DNA of 64,000 bases from Eukaryota sp. TZLM1-RC (Eukaryota > Metamonada: BaSk clade), in the NCBI GenBank assembly GCA_040285825.1, contig JAUPSS010000006.1, forward strand, positions 1,364,001 through 1,428,000. Reading direction: 5' to 3'. The notes beneath the pieces are model-generated. The model did no database searches and was not told the origin of the DNA. It saw only the letters and a list, made by a program, of their open reading frames with translations. Positions 11,260-23,009 of this stretch are shown one piece after another (position 1 is the stretch's first letter; every line of letters begins with the position of its first letter). The translations under genes and the position numbers were made by a program.

Positions 11260-12870
11260 TTGAGATCTAAAAAAATGGCCGTGTTCTTCCTGATGCCCAA
11301 GAAGCAAAAATCTTGTTCAGTTCTTCAACTGCTTATTCTTCCTCCTGTAAGGTTTTTAACTGCACTATTTTCGGTCTTTCGTTTCCTTTTTTTCAATGGT
11401 CACATCATTCTGAAGCAGATGAATCGAATTTCATTGAGTACTGTTATCTCTTTGACCATTTTTTTGGAAATCATTCAAAAAAAGTTTCTGCTTCATCTGA
11501 TAATCTTCCATTTATCGAAAATAGGAAAGCAATAAAAAAACCAGCTGTGTATTTCTATCAACATTAGCCTCCTCAGTATCTGTATCATATTTTCTATGTC
11601 TTTCTTTTGCTTTAAAATCAAGAACACTTACAGGACCAAGTTTTCCTCTGTGAACAACAGTATCATTTGCATCATTACATGAGACAAAGTCAAAAGTAGC
11701 TTCAGAATTATCAATCCAATCACAGTATACAGCAACTTTATCACCACAACCAAAAATAATTCTGAGAACGTGTTTGCTTTTAGCAGAGGCTCTTTGTTAC
11801 ACGATATGCTTACAGTTTGTGCTATATTGAAAAGAGTGTCTCTAGCAGGATCATGTAATGAAGAACGATAAGTTATCAATTTAGAACAATTCAGAGCATG
11901 GCGCAAAGTGAGTTGAGGTGAATTCGAACAAATACATTTTTCTTTTGATAATAGTTGATTAATGGGGATATTCAAATATAATCTCATTTTTTTATTACAA
12001 ATGCATCATTAGTAACACACAGTCCAAATCTTCGTGGTACAATTTTTTACAAAAAGTGAAGAATCTGATGACTGGCATTCACAAACACCCTTTTCCAATA
12101 ACAATGAGTGAAGATTGTGATTTAAAACAGCCGAGCTGCATATATATATTATAAAGATCAGTTTCATACATTCCAGTCAATCGTTTCTAAAAATGTTCGA
12201 AGAGTGTATTTTTAAATTTAATAGATTCTTTTCTGGAATATTGCAATACAATGATGGAAAGCATCGACTCCATTTTTCTACATCAATTTTTGAAATTTCT
12301 TTATTTAATACGAAAACAGTAGAACTTTGCGTTATAAAAATTTTCCCGATCTGCAAATATTTCGGAAAACTCAAAGATTGCGTTTTTGCATCCCCCAATA
12401 AAAACACACGAAGTCAGAATAGAAGCCCTCATCCAACTTAAACCGCCATAATGTGGACTAAGGTAAGCATGGTCTGGAATTTAGAACATTTTTACATCCC
12501 AAAAATTGTGACAAAACATTTGCACCTAACTCATCAAACTTCTGAGCCAAAGGCCTAGTGGAAAGAGGATTTTTAGATCGAAATATATGATTGAAGTTGG
12601 AATTAAAACACAGTCTTATAATGGTAAATTTGATATGTCTCTGTACATCTATAGTCATCATTCGGTCAATTGTATCGGAAATTGAGTTCAACTTTTTAAA
12701 CATTGTTTTGGTAATGTCATCATTATTTCCTAAAAACGAACCCAAATGACGAATAGCATCAATTGAATATAATTCGGCTTGAGGTATAATTATAATACAG
12801 TTTGAACAACATCATGATTTTGAAGCAAATTTGTAGTCCAAATGTTGATATTCCTTTGTGCTATTTTACA
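11260..12870 (-). pseudogene. RT thumb plus RLE nuclease fragment, - strand, super-unit 1
   Basis: Read from high to low coordinates the order fits the C-terminal half of an RLE-type non-LTR retrotransposon. There is FGLQICFK near 12850 (the region after motif C), LGSFLG near 12745, a thumb-like stretch to about 12480, PHYGGL near 12440, and MRLYLN at 11987. These are followed by a CCHC-like knuckle (CxC, 9 residues, HxxxC), LHDPARDTLF, CNKEPLL, a D..W...FDF region that could supply the nuclease acidic residues, and K..KY near the end. Open stretches are 12458-12745 and 11628-11987; A/T-run changes break the rest. No YMDD is visible upstream of it, so the palm is missing. Placement of the lower end is approximate. 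Confidence 0.72.
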
Positions 12871-12970
12871 AAAATCATAAGGTATTTCAATCTGTTCATG
12901 TTACTGCAGTGTTTTCAAAATTGTTTTTTTGCAAATGGTTAATTTATCAACTTCCATTCAGGTATTAAAT

Positions 12971-13116
12971 AGAATTAGTTTTTTTGTCAATTTAAACTTA
13001 AGTTTAAATTTAAGTGTTGTAGTTTAATAATGTAATTCAATTATGTCTGGAGGTTGAAACAATTTTTTCTTATTGCTACATATAATTGTTGGGAAACTCT
13101 TTTGCGGAAATAATAA
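12971..13116 (+). repeat. Direct repeat D', super-unit 1
   Basis: Second copy of D. It differs from D mainly by a longer centre that contains a perfect 12-bp palindrome AAACTTAAGTTT at 12994-13005, followed by a partial echo AAATTTAAG. Confidence 0.75.
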
Positions 13117-13171
13117 GCTGAGATGAGATGATGATGCAAGGGATTTGTATTTGATGTAGGGTTGGACGATG

Positions 13172-13220
13172 CGTATCCGTAACTGTTACGTTACGTTAAA
13201 TAACAGTAACTGGAACGTAT
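13172..13220. promoter_or_regulatory. Cluster of TAACNG motifs around CGTAACTGTTACG, super-unit 1
   Basis: CGTAAC-T-GTTACG is a 6+6 inverted repeat. Within 50 bases there are three TAACNG sequences and repeated GTTACGTTACGTTA. TAACNG is the core bound by MYB-family proteins in several eukaryotes. It lies about 0.8 kb before the type B gene start. A regulatory role is inference; the block is kept in all five super-units. Confidence 0.35.
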
Positions 13221-13533
13221 TCTGAGCTCCAACCGCAACAACCACATTGCTACAATTCTGGGCACAGAATCTAACCTCGAAAAACAGTATAAAACTGAAT
13301 GTACGACCACTTTCTGTGAGAAGATTTCCTAAATCATCTAATCAATTGAGATCTTCAGTTCCAAGGGTACCAAAAATTGAAAAATGCAATTGGAACAAAT
13401 TTTTATGTTTCTGTCCCTTTTTTTCCTTTTTTTGTCGCTTTTTTTGAAAGTCATTCAAAATTGCACTGGTTTAATTTCTCAGCAACCAAGGCTATTCGGT
13501 CTTCACCTAACAAATGAATCTTGAAAACAAAAC

Positions 13534-13768
13534 ATGCGTTTGAGATTAGGGCTGTATCCAAGTGAACTTTTTGAATAATTTGCTTGTATTTGTAACAAAA
13601 ACCGTCTGTCAATTTCCGTCGTATTGTGAGTTGTAAGAAATTTCTTCAATATCGGCCAGTTCTTCATAATGCTGTTCGTGATCCTAAGAATTATTCACAG
13701 TTTGGGTTTGTACATTAAGAGTAGAACCTTTGCAGCCACCAAGTAAAAATAAGCTTCGGATGAATTAA
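13534..13768 (+). pseudogene. Third RLE-like fragment, + strand, super-unit 1
   Basis: An ATG opens MRLRLGLYPSE, matching MRLYLNIPIN of the - strand fragment. Further on, SCKKFL, RPVLHNAVRD and RVEPL match SKLITYR, LHDPARD and KEPLL. It is therefore a diverged paralogue of the same endonuclease region, without the CxC part of the knuckle. In this super-unit T and A runs break the frame; the intact 78-codon version is at 41526-41762. Confidence 0.55.
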
Positions 13769-13979
13769 CTTCTCAACTGTTGAGAAACTTTTGTGTGGAA
13801 TTCACCAAGGTAAAAGACTCTAGAAAGTGCAATGATTTCAGAATTGTTGCTCGTATGATATCAAAAAGGAGCTCATGTTTGAGACTTTTTCCGGAATTCA
13901 GTGTCTAACGTAAAGAAAGAAGAATGAATACGTATAACAAAGGATATGGAGTTGTGTGATGAGATGATGATGCTTGGAA

Positions 13980-16835
13980 ATGCAGCTTTTTGTACTTACT
14001 TCTGAGATGCATCGATCAAATATACTTCACACCCTGCGCTCGTGGTTTTCTTCAGTACCTGTGGAGCAAGACCACCTAGATCTCAAAAGATCCAACCCCT
14101 TTCAATCGTATCCAAGCACTACATTTGAATCTACCCACAAGTCTTTCCTTCACACAATCTGTGGTCTTCATAATACTTTGAATCCTTTTGTCACAGAGAA
14201 CAACATGAAAGCTGTTTACATTATCTTGCTCAGTGAAGAATCTGTTGAGATAGAGCCTTTCAAAAACCAAATTAGCTGACCTCCCTAGTCTCCCTGATAT
14301 GAAGCCTTACCCTTATAAAATTAATCTCATTAGTGCCATGTCCTACTATTTGAATTTCGTACCAGATTTTCGTGTTCATTATCTCTTTGATATAGCCTCG
14401 AAAAGATCTATTTGGATGATAGAGTTCTTCGTTAGTGACAAGTGCTTAATGATCAAGAATACAATTCCTATGCTCTACAAAAACCTTATACAAACTTACT
14501 TCAGTCGCATTGAAAATAGGTCTGTTCTTTTTCGAGACCTTGATGAAAGTCAAAAGCCCAGTTTCTGACAAATTTTCCTTCAGTTTTGCCCAAATCAGTT
14601 TCGGAGACCCGTGGGTGTGCTGTTTTGTTCAATTCGGAGGAATTCACATCAATATTGCAACAATATTCTCATTTTGTTTACAATTTGTTTGCATATCCAT
14701 TTGTAACGTATTTTGATACGGCATCTGAGTCGTTATTTAGTACTTATGAAGCACAACTTGTTGAGTTATCAAATATTAAAGCTGCACTACATGTTTCAGC
14801 CAGGGAAGATATCAATTGTGCTCCTAGTCAAGTTTCTCCTATTAATGGTAAACCTTGTTATGTTTATAAGATGGATCCAAACTTTTAATATGCGTAATTT
14901 AATCAAAATTTCATTTTGTCAATTATCAAACCTAATTTTCAATTTGTTAAATACTTACGATCCCATTGTCGATTACCGCTTCCCTTTTTAAACATGCGGC
15001 TCTCAATGGGCCTAATCAACATCTCTCCGTCATTAATTTTCAACCTTTCGCCAGCGACGAAGATGCACTTCAAGCTCTAGAAAATTTTTTCAAGGAGGTA
15101 GGGTACATCCAAGCCTTTTTTCTTATGAATGTGATCATTCAGTTCCAGTACATTCTGGAATGAAAGACATTTGCCAAGAATTTAGCGACTTATCACCAAA
15201 GGAAAATATGTTACTTGCGTCCAACGGAAATCACCGTGTATTGGACTAACAACTGCTATTTATTTTTGCATTATCGAAATTAAAACAATGTGGTTTGTTA
15301 TCAATTGGAGAAATTTGTGTCTGATACCCCGGACAAAGTATATGAAAGTCTTATCTATATTAACAGTGTAGTTTTATTTTTGTAAGGATTTGCCGTTGAA
15401 CAATGCACACAAACTCATGAATACACTTAGCCAGAGACACTTTGAGTTTTTCATTTGGTGTACATTGGAAACAAGTTACCGGCCTTGAAAGAAAGGATGT
15501 TTCGATACAAAAAAATACACGTATGAAATGAATCTTTATAGAGACAATTTTATTTCTACTTTGAACAAACGTTGTGATCAATTAAACAAAAAAACTAGGA
15601 CGACATGTTGAAAAAGATTTCTTATATATAGGAATTGCATTATTTAAGAAGAATTTTTCCTTAGCTGAGACTACAGTTAAGAGTTTGCTCGATTCAATGT
15701 GGAAGAAACTGAACGATCGAGATAAAGGACTATTTCTATTTTTATTGTCTTGTTTTCGGTGACTGGGAAATCAGAACAATTTCCCCTTGATTTATTCACT
15801 TCTGAAAGATTTCATTCTAATTTTTGAAAAGTTGCCTTGTTTTTAACAGAATTATTCTCCCTGCTGTTGGAGCTGGTACAGGTCTATTTTTGTATAAATA
15901 GAACTGTTGCTGAAATAATTTGTTCTTCTTCAACCAACTCTGGCGAATCAACTATTATGAATGCTTTTTCGTCTTCTTTGGGATTCTGGAAGCGAAGCAT
16001 GGTTTCATTCTGTTTTTATAAAGGTTATTCGAAAGTTATTTCTTAATCGAAGAGGTAAAATTAAAATTCAACCAAAAGATGCTTTTGATCTCTATTTTTT
16101 AATCCGATGTACTAGCGAAAATCTTCCTTCAGAATTATTATATAGTCAGCTTCAATGTTCGTTTTTGAAAATTTGTGCAAAAAGAGGGATTCGAAGTTGA
16201 AAAACTTATAGATGAAGCCATTTGTATTTTTAACAACAGTGGCAAAATTGTTGAAAAATTTGGAGATTACGATGTGCCTGAAGGTTTTGTTAAAGAACGT
16301 CAAATTTCTCAGTTCTTCACTATTCTAGGGGATACATTCCGTTATTTTGCTCAAAATTTGCATTCCAGGAGAGCACACTGTTTGGATCTCTCGTTGATTT
16401 CCTATCAACAGGCATTGGCTGAGGATTCCGGGTCTACTTTTGCAGCGCATGGATTTTTTATTGACATATTGTTGTTGTTATTTTTTCGGGTAGAAATGAT
16501 TTGGCTAACCGTTTTTTCCACCAGCGAGTATCTCACACATGAGTTATTTATTTCTTTAGTTGAAAAATCCCCAGATTCCGTCCTTCAATTTGATTCATGG
16601 TTTACGAGTATGGGAGAATTTTTTTGCTGTCTCACAGTTTTGAAGCATTGTCTGATGATGAGCAACTAGCAGTTGGTAGAATATGGTCTTTTTCTTCATA
16701 AGTAAGATGTTATCTTTTGACGATCGAAATTTGGTTTGGGATAATGATACTGTTGCTGAGTATATCAAAATTCCTCAATCGCGACTATTGTTGCAACATG
16801 ATGAAGATGATGATAATTCAGATTGTTTTACATTG
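13980..16835 (+). pseudogene. Gene G type B, truncated by segment A (super-unit 1)
   Basis: This copy shows the gene's 5' architecture. ATG at 13980 opens a 75-codon leader that is in frame with ATG-AAA-GCT at 14205 (T run of four near 14187). In other type B copies that run has five T and breaks the link. The N module then passes directly into VAEIICSS (15906) with no tandem duplication. Pieced together with the 3' half seen elsewhere, the gene would be about 1,100 codons. The motif order in leader-based numbering is leader 1-75, an uncharacterised region to about 410, P-loop-like SPCIGLTT near 418-425 and Walker B-like VVLFCKD near 463. The Walker A lysine is replaced by Leu. The best guess is a degenerate NTPase of the RHS/Crinkler type, at low confidence. 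The coding sequence stops abruptly at 16835, after TTTACATTG. Many A/T-run shifts are present, for example near 14263, 14885 and 16620. Confidence 0.7.
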
Positions 16836-17742
16836 TTGCTGATTTTCATCACATTTGCACCCTCTATTCCCTTATGATTACCCCATATGATTTCCGACAA
16901 CTGGGAGTTGAACCCACAAACATTGGGATTTCTACTGTTAATTTTGTTGGAGGTGGTGGTATTTGAACCCAGAACATGGTTTTGAGTGGAAATCTTTATT
17001 CTTATTTATTATTTATTTATTATTAAACTAACTAAAATTTCTCATGAAGGATGATTTTCGCTGGTTTGGGTTTTTAGTTAATTATCATGTTTTTTACATG
17101 TAAATGATATAATTTACCATTAACCTTAAGTTGGTTGATTGAACACAATTTAAACTTGAAATTTACCAATGCCAAAACTTAAGGTTCAGATGATCTAGAT
17201 GATGAAGTTAGTGATGAAACATTAAGACCCTTTGTTACAACTAATGTTGGCTTTGATGATGTAGTTGTTGTTTGTTATTCAAATGCTATTGTAGGGTTCC
17301 ATTCATCATTATTATTATTTTCAATTTGAGAGTCTCCACCAAATATTGAGAGTAATTCTCTTTATTTTTGAGTTTCTATTGATAAACACATAAACGACTA
17401 ATTAATCATCAATCATTCTGTTTTTTTAACTGTTGTAAGATGATTATGGTCAAGAAAAGACCTGATTACGTGTTTCTGTATAGTCTACATGTTTTGGATT
17501 TTTGGATGTTTGTTGACAACAACCTTTTATGTGATTTAACTAGTCTTAATATAGTCTTATTAATATATTTATATATGATTTTTTTATAACTAATCATTTA
17601 AATAATTACTTTTTCGAAATGAAAAATGTGAAGCACTGTTATTATGGTGCAAGACAAGTCTGGTTTTTGTTTCCAAACATTGTGATAAGGACAACTACCA
17701 TGTGAATACAGCAACTTCACAATTATTAGAAGATTTTTGTGA
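16836..17742. other. Non-coding segment A, super-unit 1/2
   Basis: About 0.9 kb inserted between the cut type B gene and the following type A module. The left joint TTGCTGATTTTTCATCAC is identical in two other places (30897 and 53121). Near 16902-16916 and 16959-16973 the - strand reads TGGGTTCAACTCCCA and GGTTCAAATACC, which look like tRNA T-arm (B-box) sequences, but no complete tRNA is found. The rest is AT-rich with ATT microsatellite. No gene is seen. Confidence 0.7.
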
Positions 17743-20700
17743 GAAAAACGTCTGAGTGAATATTTGAGTTTTATCAATTCTATGATTAGTTTTTATGATT
17801 AACATACCTAATACTTCAGTACTGACAATTTGTTACAAAGGGTCAATGGACTGAGAAGAATTATTTTCCGATTGTGAAGGCTGTTTACATTATCTTGCAC
17901 AGTGAAGAAACTGTTGAGATAGAGCCTTTGAAAACCAAGTTAGCTGACCTCCCTAGTCTCCTTGATGTGAAGCCTTACCCTTATAAAATTAATCTCATTA
18001 GTGCCATGTCCTACTATTTGAATTTCGTACCAGATTTTCGTGTTCATTATCTCTTTGATATAGCCTCGAAAAAGATCTATTTGGATGATAGAGTTCTTCG
18101 TTAGTGACAAGCGCTTAATGATCAAGAATACAATTCCTATGCTCTACAAAAACCTTATACAAACTTACTTCAGTCGCATTGAAAAATAGGCCCGTTCATT
18201 TTTCGAGACCTTGATAAAAGTCAAAAAAAGCCCATTTTCTGAAAAATTTTCCTTCAGTTTTGCCCAAATCAGTTTTCGGAGACCCGTGGGTGTGCTGTTT
18301 TGTTCAATTCGGAGGAATTCACATCAATATTGCAACAGTATTCTCATTTTGTTTTACAATTTGTTTTGCATATCCGTTTGTAACGTATTTTGATACGGCA
18401 TCTGAGTCGTTATTTAGTACTTATGAAGCACAACTTGTTCAGTTATCAAATATTAAAGCTGCACTACATGTTTCAGCCAGGGAAGATATCAATTGTGCTC
18501 CTAGTCAAGTTTCTCCTATTAATGGTAAACCTTGTTATGTTTATAAGATGGATGCAAAACTTTAATATGCGCAATTTAATCAAAAATTTCATTTTGTCAA
18601 TTATCAAACCTAATTTTTCAATTTGTTAAATACTTACGATCCCATTGTCGATTACCGCTTCCCTTTTTAAAACATGCGGCTCTCAATGGGCCTAATCAAC
18701 ATCTCTCCGTCATTAATTTTCAACCTTTCGCCAGCGACGAAGATGCACTTCAAGCTCTAGAAAAATTTTTCAAGGAGGTAGGGTACATCCAAGCCGTTTT
18801 TTCTTATGAATGTGATCATTCAGTTCCAGTACATTCTGGAATGAAAAACATTTGCCAAGAATTTAGCGACTTATCACCAAAAGGAAAATATGTTACTTGC
18901 GTCCAACGGAAATCACCGTGTATTGGACTAACAACTGCTATTTATTTTGCATTATCGAAATTAAACAATGTGGTTTGTTATCAATTGGAGAAATTTGTGT
19001 CTGATACCCCGGACAAAGTATATGAAAGTCTTATCTATATTAACAGTGTAGTTTTTATTTTTGTAAGGATTTGCCGTTGAACAATGTACACAAACTCATG
19101 AATACACTTAGCCAGAGACACTTTCAGTTTTTCATTTGGTGTACATTGGAAACAAGTTACCGGCCTTGAAAGAAAGGATGTTTCGATACAAAAAAATACA
19201 CGTATGAAATGAATCTTTATAGAGACAATTTTATTTCTACTTTGAACAAACGTTGTGATCAATTAAACAAAAAACTAGGACGACATGTTGAAAAAGATTT
19301 CTTATATATAGGAATTGCATTATTTAAGAAGAATTTTTTTCCTTAGCTGAGACTACAGTTAAGAGTTTGCTCGATTCAATGTGGAAGAAACTGAACGATC
19401 GAGATAAAGGACTATTTCTATTTTATTGTCTTGTTTTCGGTGACTGGGAAATCAGAACAATTTCCCCTTGATTTATTCACTTCTGAAAGATTTCATTCTA
19501 ATTTTTGAAAAGTTGCCTTGTTTTTAACAGAATTATTCTCCTGCTGTTGGAGCTGGTACAGGTCTATTTTTGTATAAATAGAACTAAAAAAACGTCTGAG
19601 TGAATATTTGAGTTTTATCAATTCTATGATTAGTTTTATGATTAACATACCTAATACTTCAGTACTGACAATTTGTTACAAAGGGTCAATGGACTGAGAA
19701 GAATTATTTTTCCGATTGTGAAGGCTGTTTACATTATCTTGCACAGTGAAGAAACTGTTGAGATAGAGCCTTTGAAAACCAAGTTAGCTGACCTCCCTAG
19801 TCTCCTTGATGTGAAGCCTTACCCTTATAAAATTAATCTCATTAGTGCCATGTCCTACTATTTAAATTTCGTACCAGATTTTCGTGTTCATTATCTCTTT
19901 GATATAGCCTCGAAAAGATCTATTTGGATGATAGAGTTCTTCGTTAGTGACAAGCGCTTAATGATCAAGAATACAATTCCTATGCTCTACAAAAACCTTA
20001 TACAAACTTACTTCAGTCGCATTGAAAATAGGTCTGTTCTTTTTCGAGACCTTGATGAAAGTCAAAAAGCCCAGTTTCTGACAAATTTTCCTTCAGTTTT
20101 GCCCAAATCAGTTTCGGAGACCCGTGGGTGTGCTGTTTTGTTCAATTCGGAGGAATTCACATCAATATTGCAACAGTATTCTCATTTTGTTTACAATTTG
20201 TTTGCATATCCGTTTGTAACGTATTTTGATACGGCATCTGAGTCGTTATTTAGTACTTATGAAGCACAACTTGTTCAGTTATCAAATATTAAAGCTGCAC
20301 TACATGTTTCAGCCAGGGAAGATATCAATTGTGCTCCTAGTCAAGTTTCTCCTATTAATGGTAAACCTTGTTATGTTTATAAGATGGATGCAAACTTTAA
20401 TATGCGTAATTTAATCAAAATTTCATTTTGTCAATTATCAAACCTAATTTTCAATTTGTTAAATACTTACGATCCCATTGTCGATTACCGCTTCCCTTTT
20501 AAACATGCGGCTCTCAATGGGCCTAATCAACATCTCTCTGTCATTAATTTTCAACCTTTCGTCAGCGACGAAGATGCACTTCAAGCTCTAGAAATTTTTT
20601 TTCAAGGAGGTAGGGTACATCCAAGCCGTTTTTTTCTTATGAATGTGATCATTCAGTTCCAGTACATTCTGGAATGAAAAACATTTGCCAAGAATTTAGC

Positions 20701-21422
20701 GACTTATCACCAAAAAGGAAAATATGTTACTTGCGTCCAACGGAAATCACCGTGTATTGGACTAACAACTGCTATTTATTTTTTGCATTATCGAAATTAA
20801 ACAATGTGGTTTGTTATCAATTGGAGAAATTTGTGTCTGATACCCCGGACAAAGTATATGAAAGTCTTATCTATATTAACAGTGTAGTTCTATTTTTGTA
20901 AGGATTTGCCGTTGAACAATGTACACAAACTCATGAATACACTTAGCCAGAGACACTTTGAGTTTTTTTCATTTGGTGTACATTGGAAACAAGTTACCGG
21001 CCTTGAAAGAAAGGATGTTTCGATACAAAAATACACGTATGAAATGAATCTTTATAGAGACAATTTTATTTCTACTTTGAACAAACGTTGTGATCAATTA
21101 AACAAAAAAACTAGGACGACATGTTGAAAAAAAGATTTCTTATATATAGGAATTGCATTATTTAAGAAGAATTTTTTTCCTTAGCTGAGACTACAGTTAA
21201 GAGTTTGCTCGATTCAATGTGGAAGAAACTGAACGATCGAGATAAAGGACTATTTCTATTTTTATTGTCTTGTTTCGGTGACTGGGAAATCAGAACAATT
21301 TCCCCTTGATTTATTCACTTCTGAAAGATTTCATTCTAATTTTGAAAAGTTGCCTTGTTTTAACAGAATTATTCTCCCTGCTGTTGGAGCTGGTACAGGT
21401 CTATTTTTGTATAAATAGAACT
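17743..21422 (+). repeat. Two tandem 1.82-kb gene G modules, super-unit 2
   Basis: Units run 17743-19585 and 19586-21422, joined by NRT/KRLSEY at 19586. The second unit leads into VAEIICSS. Longer A and T runs make these units slightly longer than those at 202-7495. Confidence 0.88.
17874..19706 (+). pseudogene. Gene G type A, N module (super-unit 2, first)
   Basis: Starts with GTG like the other type A copies and has type A markers (HSEETVEIEP, DKRLMIK, RPVHF, KNICQ). Frames break at runs near 18070, 18186, 18225, 18555, 18590 and 18667. The Leu codon is TTA, so it lacks the nonsense codon of 1602. Confidence 0.7.
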
Positions 21423-22837
21423 GTTGCTGAAATAATTTGTTCTTCTTCAACCAACTCTGGCGAATCAACTATTATGAATGCTTTTCGTCTTCTTTGGGAT
21501 TCTGGAAGCGAAGCATGGTTTCATTCTGTTTTTTTATAAAGGTTATTCGAAAGTTATTTCTTAATCGAAGAGGTAAAATTAAAAATTCAACCAAAAAGAT
21601 GCTTTTGATCTCTATTTTTTTAATCCGATGTACTAGCGAAAAATCTTCCTTCAGAATTATTATATAGTCAGCTTCAATGTTCGTTTTTGAAAAATTTGTG
21701 CAAAAGAGGGATTCGAAGTTGAAAAACTTATAGATGAAGCCATTTGTATTTTTTTAACAACAGTGGCAAAATTGTTGAAAAAAATTTGGAGATTACGATG
21801 TGCCTGAAGGTTTTGTTAAAGAACGTCAAATTTCTCAGTTCTTCACTATTCTAGGGGATACATTCCGTTATTTTTGCTCAAAAATTTGCATTCCAGGAGA
21901 GCACACTGTTTGGATCTCTCGTTGATTTCCTATCAACAGGCATTGGCTGAGGATTCCGGGTCTACTTTTTGCAGCGCATGGATTTTTTTATTGACATATT
22001 GTTGTTGTTATTTTTTTCGGGTAGAAATGATTTTGGCTAACCGTTTTTTCCACCAGCGAGTATCTCACACATGAGTTATTTATTTCTTTAGTTGAAAAAA
22101 ATCCCCAGATTCCGTCCTTCAATTTGATTCATGGTTTACGAGTATGGGAGAATTTTTTTGCTGTCTCACAGTTTTTGAAGCATTGTCTGATGATGAGCAA
22201 CTAGCAGTTGGTAGAATATGGTCTTTTTTTCTTCATAAGTAAGATGTTATCTTTTGACGATCGAAATTTGGTTTTGGGATAATGATACTGTTGCTGAGTA
22301 TATCAAAAATTCCTCAATCGCGACTATTGTTGCAACATGATGAAGATGATGATAATTCAGATTGTTTTTACATTGGCAACTGTTGTGGAGAAAGACCACC
22401 GAAATCTATCTTTAGAGGCAGCTACTCTGTTTCTTTACGGTGAAACTGATTGTGAATCTGTATTTAATAATTTGGAAGATGTTTTTCACTAGTAGTAGTA
22501 GTAAAAACTGTACACTAACTACAATGCTCCAATTATATTTTTAAGCCTGATTTATTCCGAAGCTTCAACATTGTTCTTATTGATGACCAATTTATAAATC
22601 AACAATCCTGTTATCTTGAACTAAGAGATTCCAAATATAGGCTGTGTAAGGCACAGCAGGATTCTTACATGTTCATGCCAGCTGCGTTGACCAAAAGACA
22701 GTGTAGGCAGCATGAATGTGAGAACTCTATCAAATGACCAATTGCCCGTCACAGTATTTTTGTGATTCAAATGCTATTATTATTTTTCTCCAAAAAAATA
22801 AACCCTACCTTAAAATTTCACCAAAAAAACCCTGTGA
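19718..22837 (+). pseudogene. Gene G type A/B mosaic with full 3' half (super-unit 2)
   Basis: The first third is well preserved: one frame runs to 20677. It begins as type A (HSEETVEIEP, DKRLMIK), switches to type B markers (RSVLFRDLDESQKAQFLTNF at about 20031-20095) and returns to type A (cagtattctc, QLVQLSN, MDANF). After 20630 frequent T and A run changes break the frame. Near 22558 about ten bases are replaced (TTCCGAAGCTTC instead of the TTCCGATCCAAGAATTTC seen elsewhere). The 3' end matches TGA at 22835-22837. Upstream, a five-T run puts codons from 19673 in frame, which is unlikely to be a true start. Confidence 0.72.
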
Positions 22838-23009
22838 TTGTTTATTAAGGTAGATGAGTCTATTTAAAAAGCTTAGTTTTTGTTTATATTTGAAAAAAAC
22901 CCTGCTGTTTCACAACTTCCACAATGTTTCAGAACATATGCATGAACCATTGCGAATGAGTTTTTCATCGGTTACCTTATCTTATATTTGTTGTTATATG
23001 TTATAGACT

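Noticed and set aside
11313-11567. A + strand Ser/Phe-rich frame (also 25300, 39306 and 49635)
   Set aside because: It is the complement of the C-terminal end of the - strand RLE fragment, which gives the more family-like protein.
10012-12870. A complete, potentially active retrotransposon
   Set aside because: Palm and thumb-nuclease lie on opposite strands, the N-terminal domains are missing, and every copy has broken frames.
16900-16975. A genuine tRNA gene in segment A
   Set aside because: Only T-arm-like sequences are present; no acceptor stem, D arm or anticodon arm can be drawn.
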